Source: Schistosoma haematobium
Lineage: Eukaryota > Platyhelminthes > Trematoda > Strigeidida > Schistosomatidae
Direction of reading: 5' to 3'
DNA length: 64,000 nucleotides
NCBI RefSeq assembly: GCF_000699445.3
Contig: NC_067195.1
Span: forward strand, 69,870,591-69,934,590
Part shown: positions 35,301-45,464 of the stretch, piece by piece
Layout of the letters: every line of letters begins with the position of its first letter
Position numbering within the stretch: position 1 is the first letter of the stretch
Translations under genes and position numbers: made by a program
The notes under the pieces: model-generated
Database searches by the model: none
The model's input: only the letters and a program-made list of their open reading frames with translations
What the model was told of the DNA's origin: nothing

Positions 35301-35421
35301 ACATGAGAAGAATGAACAAGAATTGGATGGAACTAGAAAAGAAGGCCCAGGACAGAGTGGGTTGGAGAATGCTGGTCAGCGGCCTATGCTCCATTGGGAG
35401 TAACAGGCTCTACTGACTGAC
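32377..35421 (+). mobile_element. Near full-length LINE-A (RTE-like) with target duplication
   Basis: This 3.05-kb non-LTR retrotransposon is flanked by TATTATCCAAACCA (32363-32376) and TATTATGCAAACCA (35422-35435), 13 of 14 identical. A short GC-rich 5' UTR (32377-32560) precedes one ORF; the 3' end is a short TGACTGAC tail. Both ends agree with the copy at 39.0-41.2 kb, which independently sets the boundaries. It sits in sense orientation in the last ACSL intron and ends 91 bp before the final exon. Confidence 0.93.
32561..35419 (+). pseudogene. LINE-A ORF: EEP endonuclease + reverse transcriptase, one in-frame stop
   Basis: It reads 870 codons to a TAG at 35171-35173 and continues in the same frame about 80 codons to the true end. 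Endonuclease (residues ~27-285): WNVRT at 31, SETHW near 60, GDFNAK at 171, SDHH at 266. Reverse transcriptase (~460-730): AFDSVD at 598, RQGCLLSPFLF, catalytic FADD at 694-697. The C-terminal block has TYLGSIIDEQGGSDA, LYGAETWRTT and KWIGHTL. About 53 residues present in the 39-41 kb copy (lysine-rich linker before the RT) are cleanly missing near residue 364 without loss of frame. Together the stop and deletion suggest a young but defective copy. The clade is RTE-like, as for schistosome SR2; I do not assert the name. Confidence 0.9.
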
Positions 35422-35512
35422 TATTATGCAAACCATGTATTGAAATCTCTTTTCGTATAGTCTGAAGTAATTATGTGTCTGATTTATATTTTCTGAATTT
35501 TTGTACTGACAG

Positions 35513-35668
35513 GTCCAGGCAATTTACTTGACAGACGAGGCGTTTACAATAGACAATGGCTTATTGACTCCAACAATGAAACTATCACGTAATAAGGCTC
35601 GAAATTATTTTTCAAAAACAATAGTTAGTTTATACACACAGCATGAGCTTAATTCTTCTTCAACTTAA
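35513..35668 (+). CDS. ACSL: ACSL last coding exon and stop
   Basis: It encodes 51 residues and a TAA stop: VQAIYLTDEAFTIDNG, LLTPTMKLSRNKARNYFS, then a short tail ending HELNSSST. The TPTMK lysine corresponds to A10, the residue needed for adenylation. The exon begins 77 bp after the LINE-A insertion in the last intron. The tail beyond 'LY' is serine-rich and has no obvious targeting motif. Confidence 0.95.
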   Translation, partial: VQAIYLTDEAFTIDNGLLTPTMKLSRNKARNYFSKTIVSLYTQHELNSSST

Positions 35669-35895
35669 CATTTGTGATCATTTTCAACTTACAATGTGTA
35701 CGTGTGAAATGGGTTCGTTTGGAGATAATATTCTCCATAAGTTGCATTCTATGGACTATTCTGATTCCTCCATCTATTCCACAAGAATTTCTTGCCTTAT
35801 TTAATAGAAAACATTATGTATTTGTTTAAATAATATTGGAAACGTATTTTACAGTGTATCATTTGTGATGTCTACTCATCTTGGCAACGCGCATG

Positions 35896-35901
35896 AATAA
35901 A
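35896..35901 (+). promoter_or_regulatory. Candidate poly(A) signal of the ACSL gene
   Basis: An AATAAA lies 228 bp after the ACSL stop, within an AATAAATAAATAAT run. It is the first canonical signal I see downstream of the stop, so the 3' UTR would be about 250 bp. Transcript data are not available here. Confidence 0.5.
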
Positions 35902-36241
35902 TAAATAATTTCGTATTTATGACTATTGTTTTCGACTTATCTTTATTTTTATGCATTAGGTTTCATGAGGGATTAGTAAATACACGTCGAACTGAAGCGA
36001 TTACTAAAATCCTTGTTAAAATTAGTATCATCTGTCTTAATTAGATAAGACTTTCATTGACTGATCACTCAATCCTAATGGAAATGAATCTATTGAATTT
36101 GCGACAAATCATTCTTGTAACCAAACCTTTTTTTGTATCCAAGTTATGTGACTGAACTTAGGCAAGTGTAAGGATAACTAACATGGAACTACCAAAAAAA
36201 TTCCATGAACTAATCCAAGCGGTTGTTTCATTACTCTGTAC
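35902..36241. other. Intergenic sequence downstream of ACSL
   Basis: AT-rich, no recognised feature before the first LTR copy. Confidence 0.5.
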
Positions 36242-36659
36242 TGTGTTGGATTTATGGTCAACTATGATATTAGTACTGCTCTAATAGTAGGTCTAATCAC
36301 AACATTGTAGATTTCTCATGATATAACTGCTTAATCTATAAAACCTTACGTGGAAGTTACATCATCGTCTACACCAACTCATTTCATCTTAACAATCATC
36401 AATACATGATGAAGAACACACTTAAGCTAGAGATAGGTCAATGTATTTAATATGGGTAAAAGGTATATAACAACATCCAAGGATAGCCACGCCTACAAGG
36501 CCGAGCCATGCCATCCGGTCGATTCGAATCCATTCCATTCATTCCTCCCGCCTTCCCCATCGCTGGGTTTTTCTCCGCAGTGGGATAATGAATGTCTAGT
36601 TTCCAGCTGTCTAATTTTCAGCTTTAAGGATTGTGTGGTTTGGGCTCAATGCCTCTACA
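36242..36659 (+). mobile_element. Solo LTR, family X (old copy)
   Basis: It is collinear over about 418 bp with the LTRs at 46690 and 49911: TGATATTAGTA, CTTACGTGGAAG, GCCGAGCCATGCCA, CCTTCCCCATCG, and the end CTCTACA. It is clearly diverged and has no matching 4-bp flanks (GTAC/ATTT), unlike the other copies. A GATTCGAATCC inside it resembles a B box but belongs to the LTR. Confidence 0.8.
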
Positions 36660-37486
36660 ATTTGTTGATATTGTACATGGTATTGTTTTTGTAAGATTCT
36701 ATCTCTTCTATGCTGTTACCAAAGAGGCCACAATACCTGAGTATCATGATAGGGTAATTCGAACAAGGTATCAACCAATACGTGTGAGTTGAACATAGGC
36801 TAGGAGGTTAGGTCGTTCTCACTCAACTATATGAGACCGACCACCAACACATTTGATCTACAAGTCTTCATGGAGAGTCAGGACGCGATCAAGGCCGAGG
36901 GTTAACTTCAAGATCATCAGCACACAACATGGAGTACCAATCAAAGAAAGTAAATGGGATGTTGAAGGCTTGTGGTCTCTATAATCAGTGAATTAGATGA
37001 TCAACACTTTCGAGTACCCTGAGGCATATGTGCGTATAATTGGTGTTCATTTACTAGAGTTCAGTTACTCTTTGTCGTCAATGGGCTTGTGTCACATAAA
37101 ATAACTGAAAGCAGACAGTGTTACGAGTCGGAAAGTAACGATTGCTGAGTATATATTCATATAGGGCTTCGCTTGAGACTCACCTAATGATCTACGTAAC
37201 TACATGGAGCAGGGGAATCGGTCTCCAATTGCAAAATTTTGTCTTATTATCCCTTCATACATTACCGTGATCACTCTGTACTTCCCGGCAGAAGTCAGTT
37301 TAACCCTGAATACAGACCACTTGTAGAGATTAGTGAGATGGAGATAAAGTAGATCCGCACATTCCTTCGTTATTCTGAGTTGGCTTCCCCCGATACAGCA
37401 GACGTATGTGGTTTGATGTGTAAGGCTCAAACCTCACGATAATTAGATAAAAAAGGAGAAGATTGGACGGGACTCATTGAACAGAG
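36660..37486. other. Intergenic sequence between two solo LTRs
   Basis: No recognised coding or repeat family. The short open frames show no resemblance to known proteins. It could be remnant interior of an LTR element, but the two neighbouring LTRs are in opposite orientation. Confidence 0.4.
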
Positions 37487-37490
37487 ATAT

Positions 37491-37866
37491 TGTAGTGGCA
37501 TCGGCTCCTAATCGCACGATCTTTAAAGCCAAGCATATAATTACTGGGAATGTTTGCATTCAACATGCAACGACGAGGAACGTGGGAACAATTGATCGGT
37601 AGGGAACGGTTCAGGCTTGAAGGCGTGGTTATCCTTGTGACAGGTCCCTATTCACATTAGAATATATTCTATCCCCAGCCCAAATGTGTTCGTCAGAAGT
37701 GCTAGACATTGTGTTGCTGATTGCCACGACACAATGATGTGACTTCCAGTTACGATCTTGTAGATTAGGTAGTCACGTAATGACAAATCTACAATTTTAG
37801 GATCAGTTCTATCATAATGATAACAAAGATAAATGTTTTTATACCGAACTAGACCATAATTCTACA
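37491..37866 (-). mobile_element. Solo LTR, family X, 4-bp target duplication ATAT
   Basis: Starts TGTAGTGGCAT and ends ATAATTCTACA on the plus strand, the reverse of the 46.7-kb LTR. It is flanked by ATAT at 37487-37490 and 37867-37870. At 376 bp it is shorter than the 417-bp consensus because of internal deletions. The TG...CA termini plus 4-bp duplication are the marks of an integrated LTR. Confidence 0.88.
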
Positions 37867-38292
37867 ATATAACAGACTAGGAGTAGTCGGATCAGAAGTT
37901 CCTATTTGGCAGCCTAGTGGGCGCGTTGCGGGAGCTGCGTAATTTTGAAGAGATTCTATATATGATACTCGGCGTTTTGTGCAGTCTCCTGACACAGTTG
38001 CATGAAAACCTATGACCACTATCAATTGACTCCTCAGTCAAAGAGGTCTGAAAAAATTCATTTTAGAGCTTCACTGATACCTTGAAGAATTAGTGAGGCT
38101 GGCACTTCTAATGGTTTATGGAATACGCCAGTCAGATCAGAGCCACGAGCACCTCTAACATTGCATTTTGAGTCAACTGGATGATGAGTTTCCTTACAAT
38201 CTGAGGGAGTTTGATGATTAAAGTTTAACTCCAACATCCACAACATCCTATTTGTCACTAGAACCCGTTAGGAGAAACTTTACTGATGATAT

Positions 38293-38698
38293 TGTAGCGT
38301 GGGGTCGAGTTGAGATTAACTGTGAACACCGCTACCAAGAAACACGTGCCAAATAGATCAGAAGGCGTAAGAAGCTCGTTCCAAATGACTCCATAAAATC
38401 CCCGAGAAGCCGAATACCAGAAGGCAATTAATGGACCAAGTCGATGTTTATTTGCTGGCGATCTCGTGGCATCGAAAGGATACCGAGATCGTGCCAGGAT
38501 ACAAGCTTGGTTACAGAACGTAACCGAATTCGCGCGAAGTTACAATCGAAGTGTCAGTATAAGAATGGAAGCACAAAATAGCTGTCATTAGCACAGTCAA
38601 ACAAAAGCACATTAAAACAAACACTGGTACAGTTGGTTATAATAATAATTGTTTTTATTAAACCAGTCGTGTTCTCGTGATAAACGTGAGTCACTACA
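38293..38698 (+). mobile_element. Solo LTR of a second family, 4-bp target duplication ATAT
   Basis: TGTAGCGTGGGGTCG begins and GAGTCACTACA ends a 406-bp unit flanked by perfect ATAT at 38289-38292 and 38699-38702. The interior does not match family X beyond the last few bases. A TTTTTATTAAACC run near its 3' end suggests plus orientation. 4-bp duplications fit Ty3/gypsy integrases. Confidence 0.75.
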
Positions 38699-38950
38699 AT
38701 ATTTTTCATGGTAACGCTGTTAAAATACTTCATAAAATGTAAGTAGGGGAGGTTTAGTTTTTGAGCGAAAAGGATACAGACTGTATAATATTGAGAGAGG
38801 TAGTAAAATGTAGCAAACCAGAATTCAATAGTCTGGTTTCCTTGGATTTTTTGGAATGGTAAATTTTGATTGCGCCGTCAGATTTCTCACATTCATACTC
38901 AAGTCCCAGAAGTGATTGAGTAAATGTTTTTGTCGTGGTGCTTGCTAATG

Positions 38951-41152
38951 CTTACTTACTTACGCCTGTTACTCCCTGTGAAGGAACATAGACCGCTCAC
39001 CAACATTCGCCTTCCAACCCTGTCCTGGGCAATCCTTTCCAGCTCCTTCCAGTTCCTGTTGATGCTTTTCATATCTACTTCTATTACCCGACGTAGAGTG
39101 TTCTTTGGCCTTCCTCTTTTACGCTTCCCTTCAGGATTCTGAGTTAGGGCTTGCCTCGTGATGCAGTTTGACGATTTGCGTAATGTATGTCCTATCTATT
39201 TCCATCGTCTTTTCCTGATTTCTTCTTCAGCTTGAAGTTGGTTTGTTCTCTAGCACAAAAGGCTAGTGCTGATGGTATCCGGCCAATGGATGTTGAGTAT
39301 CTTGCGTAGACAGCTATTTATAAATACTTGTACTTTCTTGATTGTGGTTGTTGTAGTTCTCCAAGTTTCAGCTCCGTACAGTAGAACTGCCTTGATGTTC
39401 GTATTGAAGATTCTCACTTTGATATTGGTTGAAAGTTGTTTTGAGTTCCATATGTTCTTCAATTGTAGGAATGCGCCCCTTGCTTTGCCGATCCTCGCCT
39501 TTACGTCTGCATCTGAACCTCCTTGTTCATCGATGATGCTTCCCAGGTATGTGAATGATTCTACATCTTCCAGAGTTTCGCCATCAAGAGTGATTGGATT
39601 GCTGTTCTCCGTGTTGTATCTGAGGACCTTGGTTTTCCCTTTGTGTATGCTGGGGCCTACTGATGCACAGACTGCTGCTACACTGGTTGTCTTCATCTGC
39701 ATCTGTTCGTGTGTATGCGATAGTACGGCCAGGTCATCTGCGAAGTCTAAATCGTTTAATTGGTTCTGAGCTGTCCATTGTATGCCGTGTTTTCCCTCAG
39801 ATGTCGAGGTCTCCATAATCCAGTCGGCCACTACGAGAAAGAGGAAGGGAGAGAGTAGTCAGCCTTGTCTGACTCCGGTCCTTACTTGGAATGCATCTGT
39901 CAGGTGTCCTCCATGCACGTCCTTGCACTGTAGTCCGTCGAATGAGTTCCGGATAGTATTGACAATCTTCTGAGGAACTCCGTATTGTCGAAGAAGTTTC
40001 CATAACATCCTCCTATCTACACTATCAAATGCCTTTTCGTAATCAATGAAGTTGATGTACAGTGACGTTTTCCACTCAACTGATTGTTCGACGATGATCC
40101 GTAGTGTCGCGATTTGGTCAGTGCACAACCGATCCCTAGGTAATATGGTCTGTTGATCTCGAGGTTGGGCGTCTACTGCATCTTTCATCCGGTTCAGCAA
40201 AACTCTGTTAAAGACTTTCCCTGGTACTGACAGTAGTGTAATGCCTCTGTAGTTTTCACATTTGCTCACATCTCCTTTCTTTACAATTTTGATGAGGTGT
40301 CCTTCTTTCCAGTCCGTCGGCACTTGTTCCTCCTCCCAAATCTTTTTGAATAGAAGGTGAAGCATGTTTGTAGTTACTTCGATGTCTGACTTCAGTGCTT
40401 CAGCTGGTATATTTTCGGGTCCTGCTGTTTTCCCGCTCTTGATTTGTCTAATGGTTCTTCTTATTTCTTCCGTCGTTGGTGCATTGACATCTATAGGAAG
40501 ATCTGTGTACGCCGACTCGATGTCCAGTGGATTCATTGGAGCCGGCCTATTCAGGAGCTCCTCGAAGTACTCTACCCATCTCTTTCGCTGTTGTTGAATT
40601 TCAGTGATTGGCTTGCCTTCTTTTTCCTTGACCGGTCTCTCTGGTTTGCTGTATTTCCCTGATAGTTTCTTCGTTGTATCGTAAAGTTGTTTCATATTCC
40701 CTTCACTTGCAGCTTTTTCCGCCGTCGTTGCTAGTTCTTCCATGTACTTCTTCTTGTCCGTTCTAATGCTCCTCTTCACTTGCTTGTTTGCTTCTGTGTA
40801 TTCAGCTTGTGCTTGGACTTTCTCTGCTCGTGTTCGGCTGTTGTTCATTGCTGTCTTCTTGTTCTTCCTTTCTTTGATCTTGTCCAGTGTTTCTATAGAG
40901 ATCCATTCCTTATGATGGTGCTTTTTTAGACCCAGAACCTCTTGACACTTTGAAGTTAATGCTTCTTTGATACCTTTCCAGTTGTCCTCCATAGTAGTTT
41001 CTTCTTCCTTCAGTAGATCCTGTAAGGTTTGGTGAGCGTTTTTTTAGCGAGTTAGTTTTCTACGGGATGGGGTCGCTAACCCCATGCCCAACCCTCCTCC
41101 TTTACCTGGGCTTGGGACCGGAAGTAACTCTGGAAGAACTACAGGCGGAGTT
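38951..41152 (-). mobile_element. LINE-A deletion derivative with perfect 12-bp target duplication
   Basis: TGCTTGCTAATG flanks it at 38939-38950 and 41153-41164. On the reverse strand it starts with the LINE-A 5' UTR (same start ACTCCGCCTG as the 32.4-kb copy). It jumps at about 41040 straight to the linker before the reverse transcriptase, so the whole endonuclease domain is missing. It then continues to the 3' end and a TTAC-repeat tail. Intact ends plus a perfect duplication suggest it inserted in deleted form or lost the segment recently. Confidence 0.92.
39250..40992 (-). pseudogene. LINE-A reverse transcriptase ORF without endonuclease
   Basis: One frame runs 377 codons (linker KKHHHKEWISIETLD, a lysine/arginine-rich helix, RT blocks NYRGITLLSVPGKVFN, YEKAFDSVDR), hits a TGA at 39859-39861, then continues in the same frame for 193 or more codons with DFADDLAVLSHTHEQMQ and YLGSIIDEQGGSDADVK. 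A second stop follows at about 39247. It keeps the ~53-residue basic linker that the 32.4-kb copy lacks. It has no endonuclease domain and could only move with help. Confidence 0.88.
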
Positions 41153-41164
41153 TGCTTGCTAATG

Positions 41165-42089
41165 AGTTGCCCAATAATCAAATACGGACCTCTGGAGGAG
41201 CTTGTATCAGGTGTATTTAGTTGTCTGGTTAGTTTGGGATTGCGTTCACATATCTCAATCACTTTTGAGGTGTGAGGTTCATCATACTAATACAAAAAGT
41301 GGTGTTTACTACATCAGGAGAGTCCAGCGTCACTTAGATCAACTTAAGTAGTGATGTTAGAGCTTATTAGACTGGAAAGTCTTGAGACCTGGTTCGATTG
41401 TGCTTCGGTTATATTAAGTTTATCCAAAGCGTATCCTTATTGATCTATATCATGAGAAAGCCGAACATCAAAAGATTTCATTTAGGGAACCCGTGAACAA
41501 TTACAGGTCTAGAAAACAACGTAAGAAGGTTAAGAAAACGTAAAACGTTATAGATACTCAGAGTTTTTATGAGTCGCTGTTAAACAAAGAAGTTAAGACG
41601 AAATGTCAATTCAACGATAAGTCCTAAATATTTGTTGTACTACTTTCAGTTATTTTTTTCAAGGAATAATTTTTTTAATAAATAATGCGTGTTATATGTA
41701 GCGCTTCATGCTCAAGAGAGATTTGATTGGACGTAAGCGAGGCGTTTCAACGTATTATGCTGAGCAATCGATTCGTAATCTGAATTGAATTTGATAGTGC
41801 TCTAAAGGATTTCCATAAAGTATGGAGGAGTAATTCTATGTTTGCTCAGATTACCCATACGCACTATGTTCACGCAGAAAGTAAATTGTTGAAGGATATG
41901 AGATATAAATACTTGTTTGTGGTGTTTCACTGCACGTTTGTTCGTAAACGTAAATCAGAAAGTCTGATAGTGAATAAAAAACCGTGAGGACTTTAATCAA
42001 TCTGTGACATTCAAGGTCTAAGTTTTTAAAGTGCCAATCTAGGTTTCTTATAAGATTGGAAGGTGAAGAATACGTCATAAAATCTTACA
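41165..42089. other. Intergenic sequence
   Basis: No coding region recognised. A GGTTCGATTGTG at about 41391 resembles a B box, but no tRNA fold or SINE body was seen. Confidence 0.4.
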
Positions 42090-42790
42090 ACATGTCTAAC
42101 AACCATTCTTGTAGTAGTTCATGGATGGTTTGTGATCCATGGAGTAGAAGATTGTCATCCGAAGAAAACGAAAACTTGAAGCCAGTAATATTGCATTGTC
42201 AGTCAGCAGATGAATTTATGGAAAGTATTAAGGAGAGAACTGGTAAGTAGGTTACCGCTGCTGATGTCAAAGCTATGAAAGATAAACTCTCCACTAGTAA
42301 GTGTATAGAAATATGTTCCAGGTTGTTCTTGAAAGCAGGTAATGGATATGCTGCGACAAAATGGTGAAGTTAGGGAGCATGTAGAAAATGGATATATCAC
42401 GAGAATATGCTTCAGCAGTTATGACCAATCACTATCCATAAGTCGTGTGTATTGATTCGACTTACAATATCAATAATAAAAAGTGATTGAGCTCCTTGTC
42501 ACATAACACTTCGTAGATATTCCTTATACCAGTTGGTCATAACAGATAATGTTGGTCGTCGGTGGCCTGTAATGTTTGGTTGGACGAAAAAGGAAATGCA
42601 CGCATATGTTACGTGGATTCTAGAAAAATTCAAAGAAGTTATGGTAAATACATCGAAAACCCAGACCTTTAATATGGATTGCGCACGAGCAGAAAGCGCA
42701 GCTGTCCGTATCACACACGCTAATGCAAACATTATTTTGTGCGCCTTCCACGTATGTCGCGCTTTCCGCAAAAAAGTACGCCAATCTTGA
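42090..42790 (+). pseudogene. MULE (Mutator-like) transposase relic
   Basis: The best block (42533-42790) reads DNVGRRWPVMFGWTKKEM, then WILEKFKEVM, then TFNMDCARAESAA and ILCAFHVCRAFRKKV. This matches the MULE transposase core: a 'GR..P' strand, a helix, the catalytic Asp in a 'tD....a' context and the C..H motif (CAFH). An upstream block (42090-42250, with DEFMESIKERTGK) is probably the N-terminal part. Stops interrupt the stretch between them. It may also be described as a ZSWIM-type MULE derivative. No TIRs were found beside it. Confidence 0.72.
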
Positions 42791-44080
42791 TTAAAATAAA
42801 ATTGCCTTTAGACACACAACAAAATATTGAGAACGTACCTAAGTAGATTTTGTATTCCGTTAATAGAAATTCATAGGTAATCTTTAGAACAGACACATCA
42901 CAAATTAGTGTTGTAGTTACTATCATCACAAGATACAGGCGTCTTCTGACTTATGAGGAAAATGTAACTAATTAATATGGCACAAAGGAGATATAAGTGC
43001 TATGAATTTGTGATTTAGTTTCGATTGCTTGTTCACTTTTCGTCACGTATTTTGCATGAATTACTTTGGACTTATGCCGAATCAGTCTGTAATGGAGTAG
43101 GAATTCAAGAATTAACTCATTAATAGTTGTTATTTGACTCTAGGGTTGTGTCGTATCAAGAACTGGGAGCTTCAAATCCCCATCATATAACTGTGAACGC
43201 TTCACAGTCTTATGACATTTGTTTACACCAAGTTTATGATGTGAATGAAACGTTAATGGGTTGACAGCTCATATTGCCTTAAAACTCTGATTTCAGTATA
43301 TTTATGACTTCACTAGCAGGTGACAAATAACCTAGAAGTTACTTATTTCGTGTAAACAAAGCTCTTTACTTTCTAACCCTTCTAGTATTTCGCCTAGACA
43401 TTTGGTATTAACAAAAAAAATTGGTAAGTACAATTTAGATATTACTCGACAATATGCATTATAACTTTGTTCATCATTTGGTCAGTGATTGCGGATTCTG
43501 TTTACGGAAACTTATTCGTGAACCCTATAACAGACACATCATAAATCAGTATTTACTACGACATGGTTTTGTCACCATGCTCAGAAAAAAACACGCATCG
43601 TTGGGGGGAGCTGTGCACCACCTTCGCAGCTGAATGAACTAGTTTTGCAGAATCCAAGTTATCACTACTAGAAGACTTTGGGGTTATGGAGGTAGGTCTG
43701 ACAAGCTTAATTTGTAAATAGTTTTTAATATTATTTGTATTTATCTTGCCAATCTTTCACTGTACGTATGTTTATCATTATATGACTGTAACTGTTGTTT
43801 TAGTAAATGACCTTGAACACACTCCGTTGTGTAACTACATAGCGTGACATACTGTGGCGTGTTAAAAAATACATTGCTACACACATATCCCTCGTTCTAT
43901 ATTCGTTTGTGATTGAGGTAACTGAAATCTAAATCAAATATTACCTACATTTGGTGACTGTGAGTGGGTATATACCATACCTTACATTGGATTACACTAC
44001 TGGAGAGTTCGTCAACCTGATTGGAATTGCCAAGCATTTATAATTGTGGATTTACAATACCAGACCCAATCAGAACACGC
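42791..44080. other. Intergenic sequence, possible SINE head near 43150
   Basis: Mostly featureless AT-rich DNA. GCTTCAAATCCC near 43171 resembles a Pol III B box preceded by tRNA-like spacing. No body or tail was identified. Confidence 0.35.
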
Positions 44081-44084
44081 ACTA

Positions 44085-44330
44085 ACTTGGTGAACTTAAG
44101 TAAAGTCCGCTCTCCCTCTCGAAATACTCTCACATGGCCACGCGTAAACAGCCTCTGTCATGGGATCGCATCTCCTAACGATGCTACACTGCCTTGTGGG
44201 CTAGACCTTCGGGTCAAAGGCTCGGGGTGTGGCTCAATAAGATAACCACCTGTTTCGGTCTGGGCACACGGGCAGTATCACAGCCCACACACAAATATGA
44301 TGAACTGCCCATAATCATGGAAACTACTTT
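44085..44330 (+). mobile_element. SINE-like family S copy, internally deleted
   Basis: It shares AATACTCTCACATGGCCACGC, ACAGCCTCTG, the CATGGGATCGCATCTCCTAA block, GGTCAAAGGCTCGGGGTGTG and GGCAGTATCACAGCCCACAC with the 4.3-kb unit. About 150 bp between the 'CAGCCTCTG' and 'CATGGGA' blocks are missing. An ATT-rich run follows it. Confidence 0.75.
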
Positions 44331-44436
44331 ACTCGCTTCAACTAACAGTCAAATGATTACTATAATTATTATTAGTACTATTATTATTATTTAACACATT
44401 ATTCACTCTCTTTAATACTTATATAGCGCCTCGTCT

Positions 44437-45216
44437 TTGATGAAAATTCGACTGTATCTAGAATGTATCAAGAATGAATTCTACCATCAGTTATCTGTTC
44501 TTCTCCAGAAAGTGCGTTCGACAGATATTGTAGTATTAGCCGGAGACTTGAATGCACAGGTCGGGCGTCTAGGCACAGAAGAGAGTCGTTTAGTTGGCCG
44601 ATGGGGACTTGTTGGTCGCAGGACAGATAACGGAGACCGTCTACTGCAACTATGCACAGACAACAACCTGTTTCTGGCTAGCACTAACTTTCGGCACAGT
44701 CATCGCCGATGTGCCAGCTGGCGTCCTCCCTCTGCATCCGAAGCCTGGACTCAGATTGGTCACATCGCGATCAGCTACCGCTGGCGTGGCTGTGTACAAG
44801 ACTGCCGCTCCTTTTGTAGTACCTATCTGGACTCTGACCATGCCTTGGTCTGCGCAAATCTTACCTTACTTTTCATTGGACAACGAGGTGACCGCCGCCA
44901 ACAAATTAATATTAGCAAGCTGGTTGCAACTTCTGTTGCAAGTAAGTATCGAACCGAGCTAATTTCTAGGCCAGCTACCATTCCACCGAAAAGTATAGAT
45001 GAGCATTGGTTGCAATTGCATGACGCCATGAAAATGGCGGGTACAGTCAGTTGTGGGTTCGCGAAACGTCCCGTTTATAAGCACTGGGTTTCTTCAGGTT
45101 CCTTACAACTCATTGAAGCCCGTCGGTCTACTCCGGGTGGCCGTGAGTTTGGCCACAAACGAAGGATGTTACGTAAGGAAATTGGGCAAAGCTTGCGTAA
45201 TGATCGAGATGTCTGA
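44437..45216 (+). pseudogene. LINE-C endonuclease, C-terminal half
   Basis: It shows AGDLNAQVGRLGTEESR, DRLLQLCTDNNLFLASTNF, TQIGHIAISYRWRG and DSDHALVCANL, the second half of an EEP endonuclease. The usual Asp of 'IDHI' is Gly here (IGHI). A basic linker follows, ending in a stop at 45214-45216. The upstream endonuclease motifs are missing through 5' truncation. Confidence 0.85.
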
Positions 45217-45464
45217 TGGTGGCGGGAGAGTGCTAATCAGTAGGAAGCAGTAGCTGCATCTGGTAATTACCGGTAGCGTTACAAATCATCTGGCCCAGAT
45301 GACTTACCTCCGGCCCATTTTAAAGATGGCGGTGACTTTCTGACTAAGGAACTGACTGTGTTGTTTACAAAGGTCTGGGAGCTAGAGAGTGTATCAATGT
45401 CATGGAATGAGTCGATAGTTGTCCCTATCTTTGAAAAGGGTTCACGTCGTTCCTGTAACAACTA

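Larger units (their letters stand above)
2122..35668 (+). other. ACSL: Gene span: long-chain acyl-CoA synthetase, ACSL1/5/6 type, 15 coding exons seen
   Basis: The gene encodes long-chain-fatty-acid-CoA ligase, which activates fatty acids to acyl-CoA using ATP and CoA at ER or mitochondrial membranes. Schistosomes depend on host fatty acids. Joining the 15 exons gives about 673 residues ending at a stop codon; family members are usually 640-720, so only the N-terminus (often a membrane anchor) is missing. Motifs seen in order: the ATP-binding loop YTSGSTG-LPKG, split over two exons; VSGSAPLS; EGYGSTE; HTGD; the fatty-acid signature FKLAQGEYIAPEKIE; and the C-terminal NGLLTPTMK with the adenylation lysine. 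The last two match ACSL1/5/6 rather than ACSL3/4. All junction phases agree and introns are GT-AG. Introns run from 35 bp to 7,276 bp and hold most of the transposons listed here. I saw no stop or frameshift in the exons. Confidence 0.93.

Noticed and set aside
36520..36545. B-box-like GATTCGAATCC as a tRNA or SINE head
   Set aside because: It lies inside a family X LTR, and the motif is not kept in the other LTR copies.
39266..39769. 167-codon plus-strand frame
   Set aside because: Antisense of the LINE-A RT C-terminal region.
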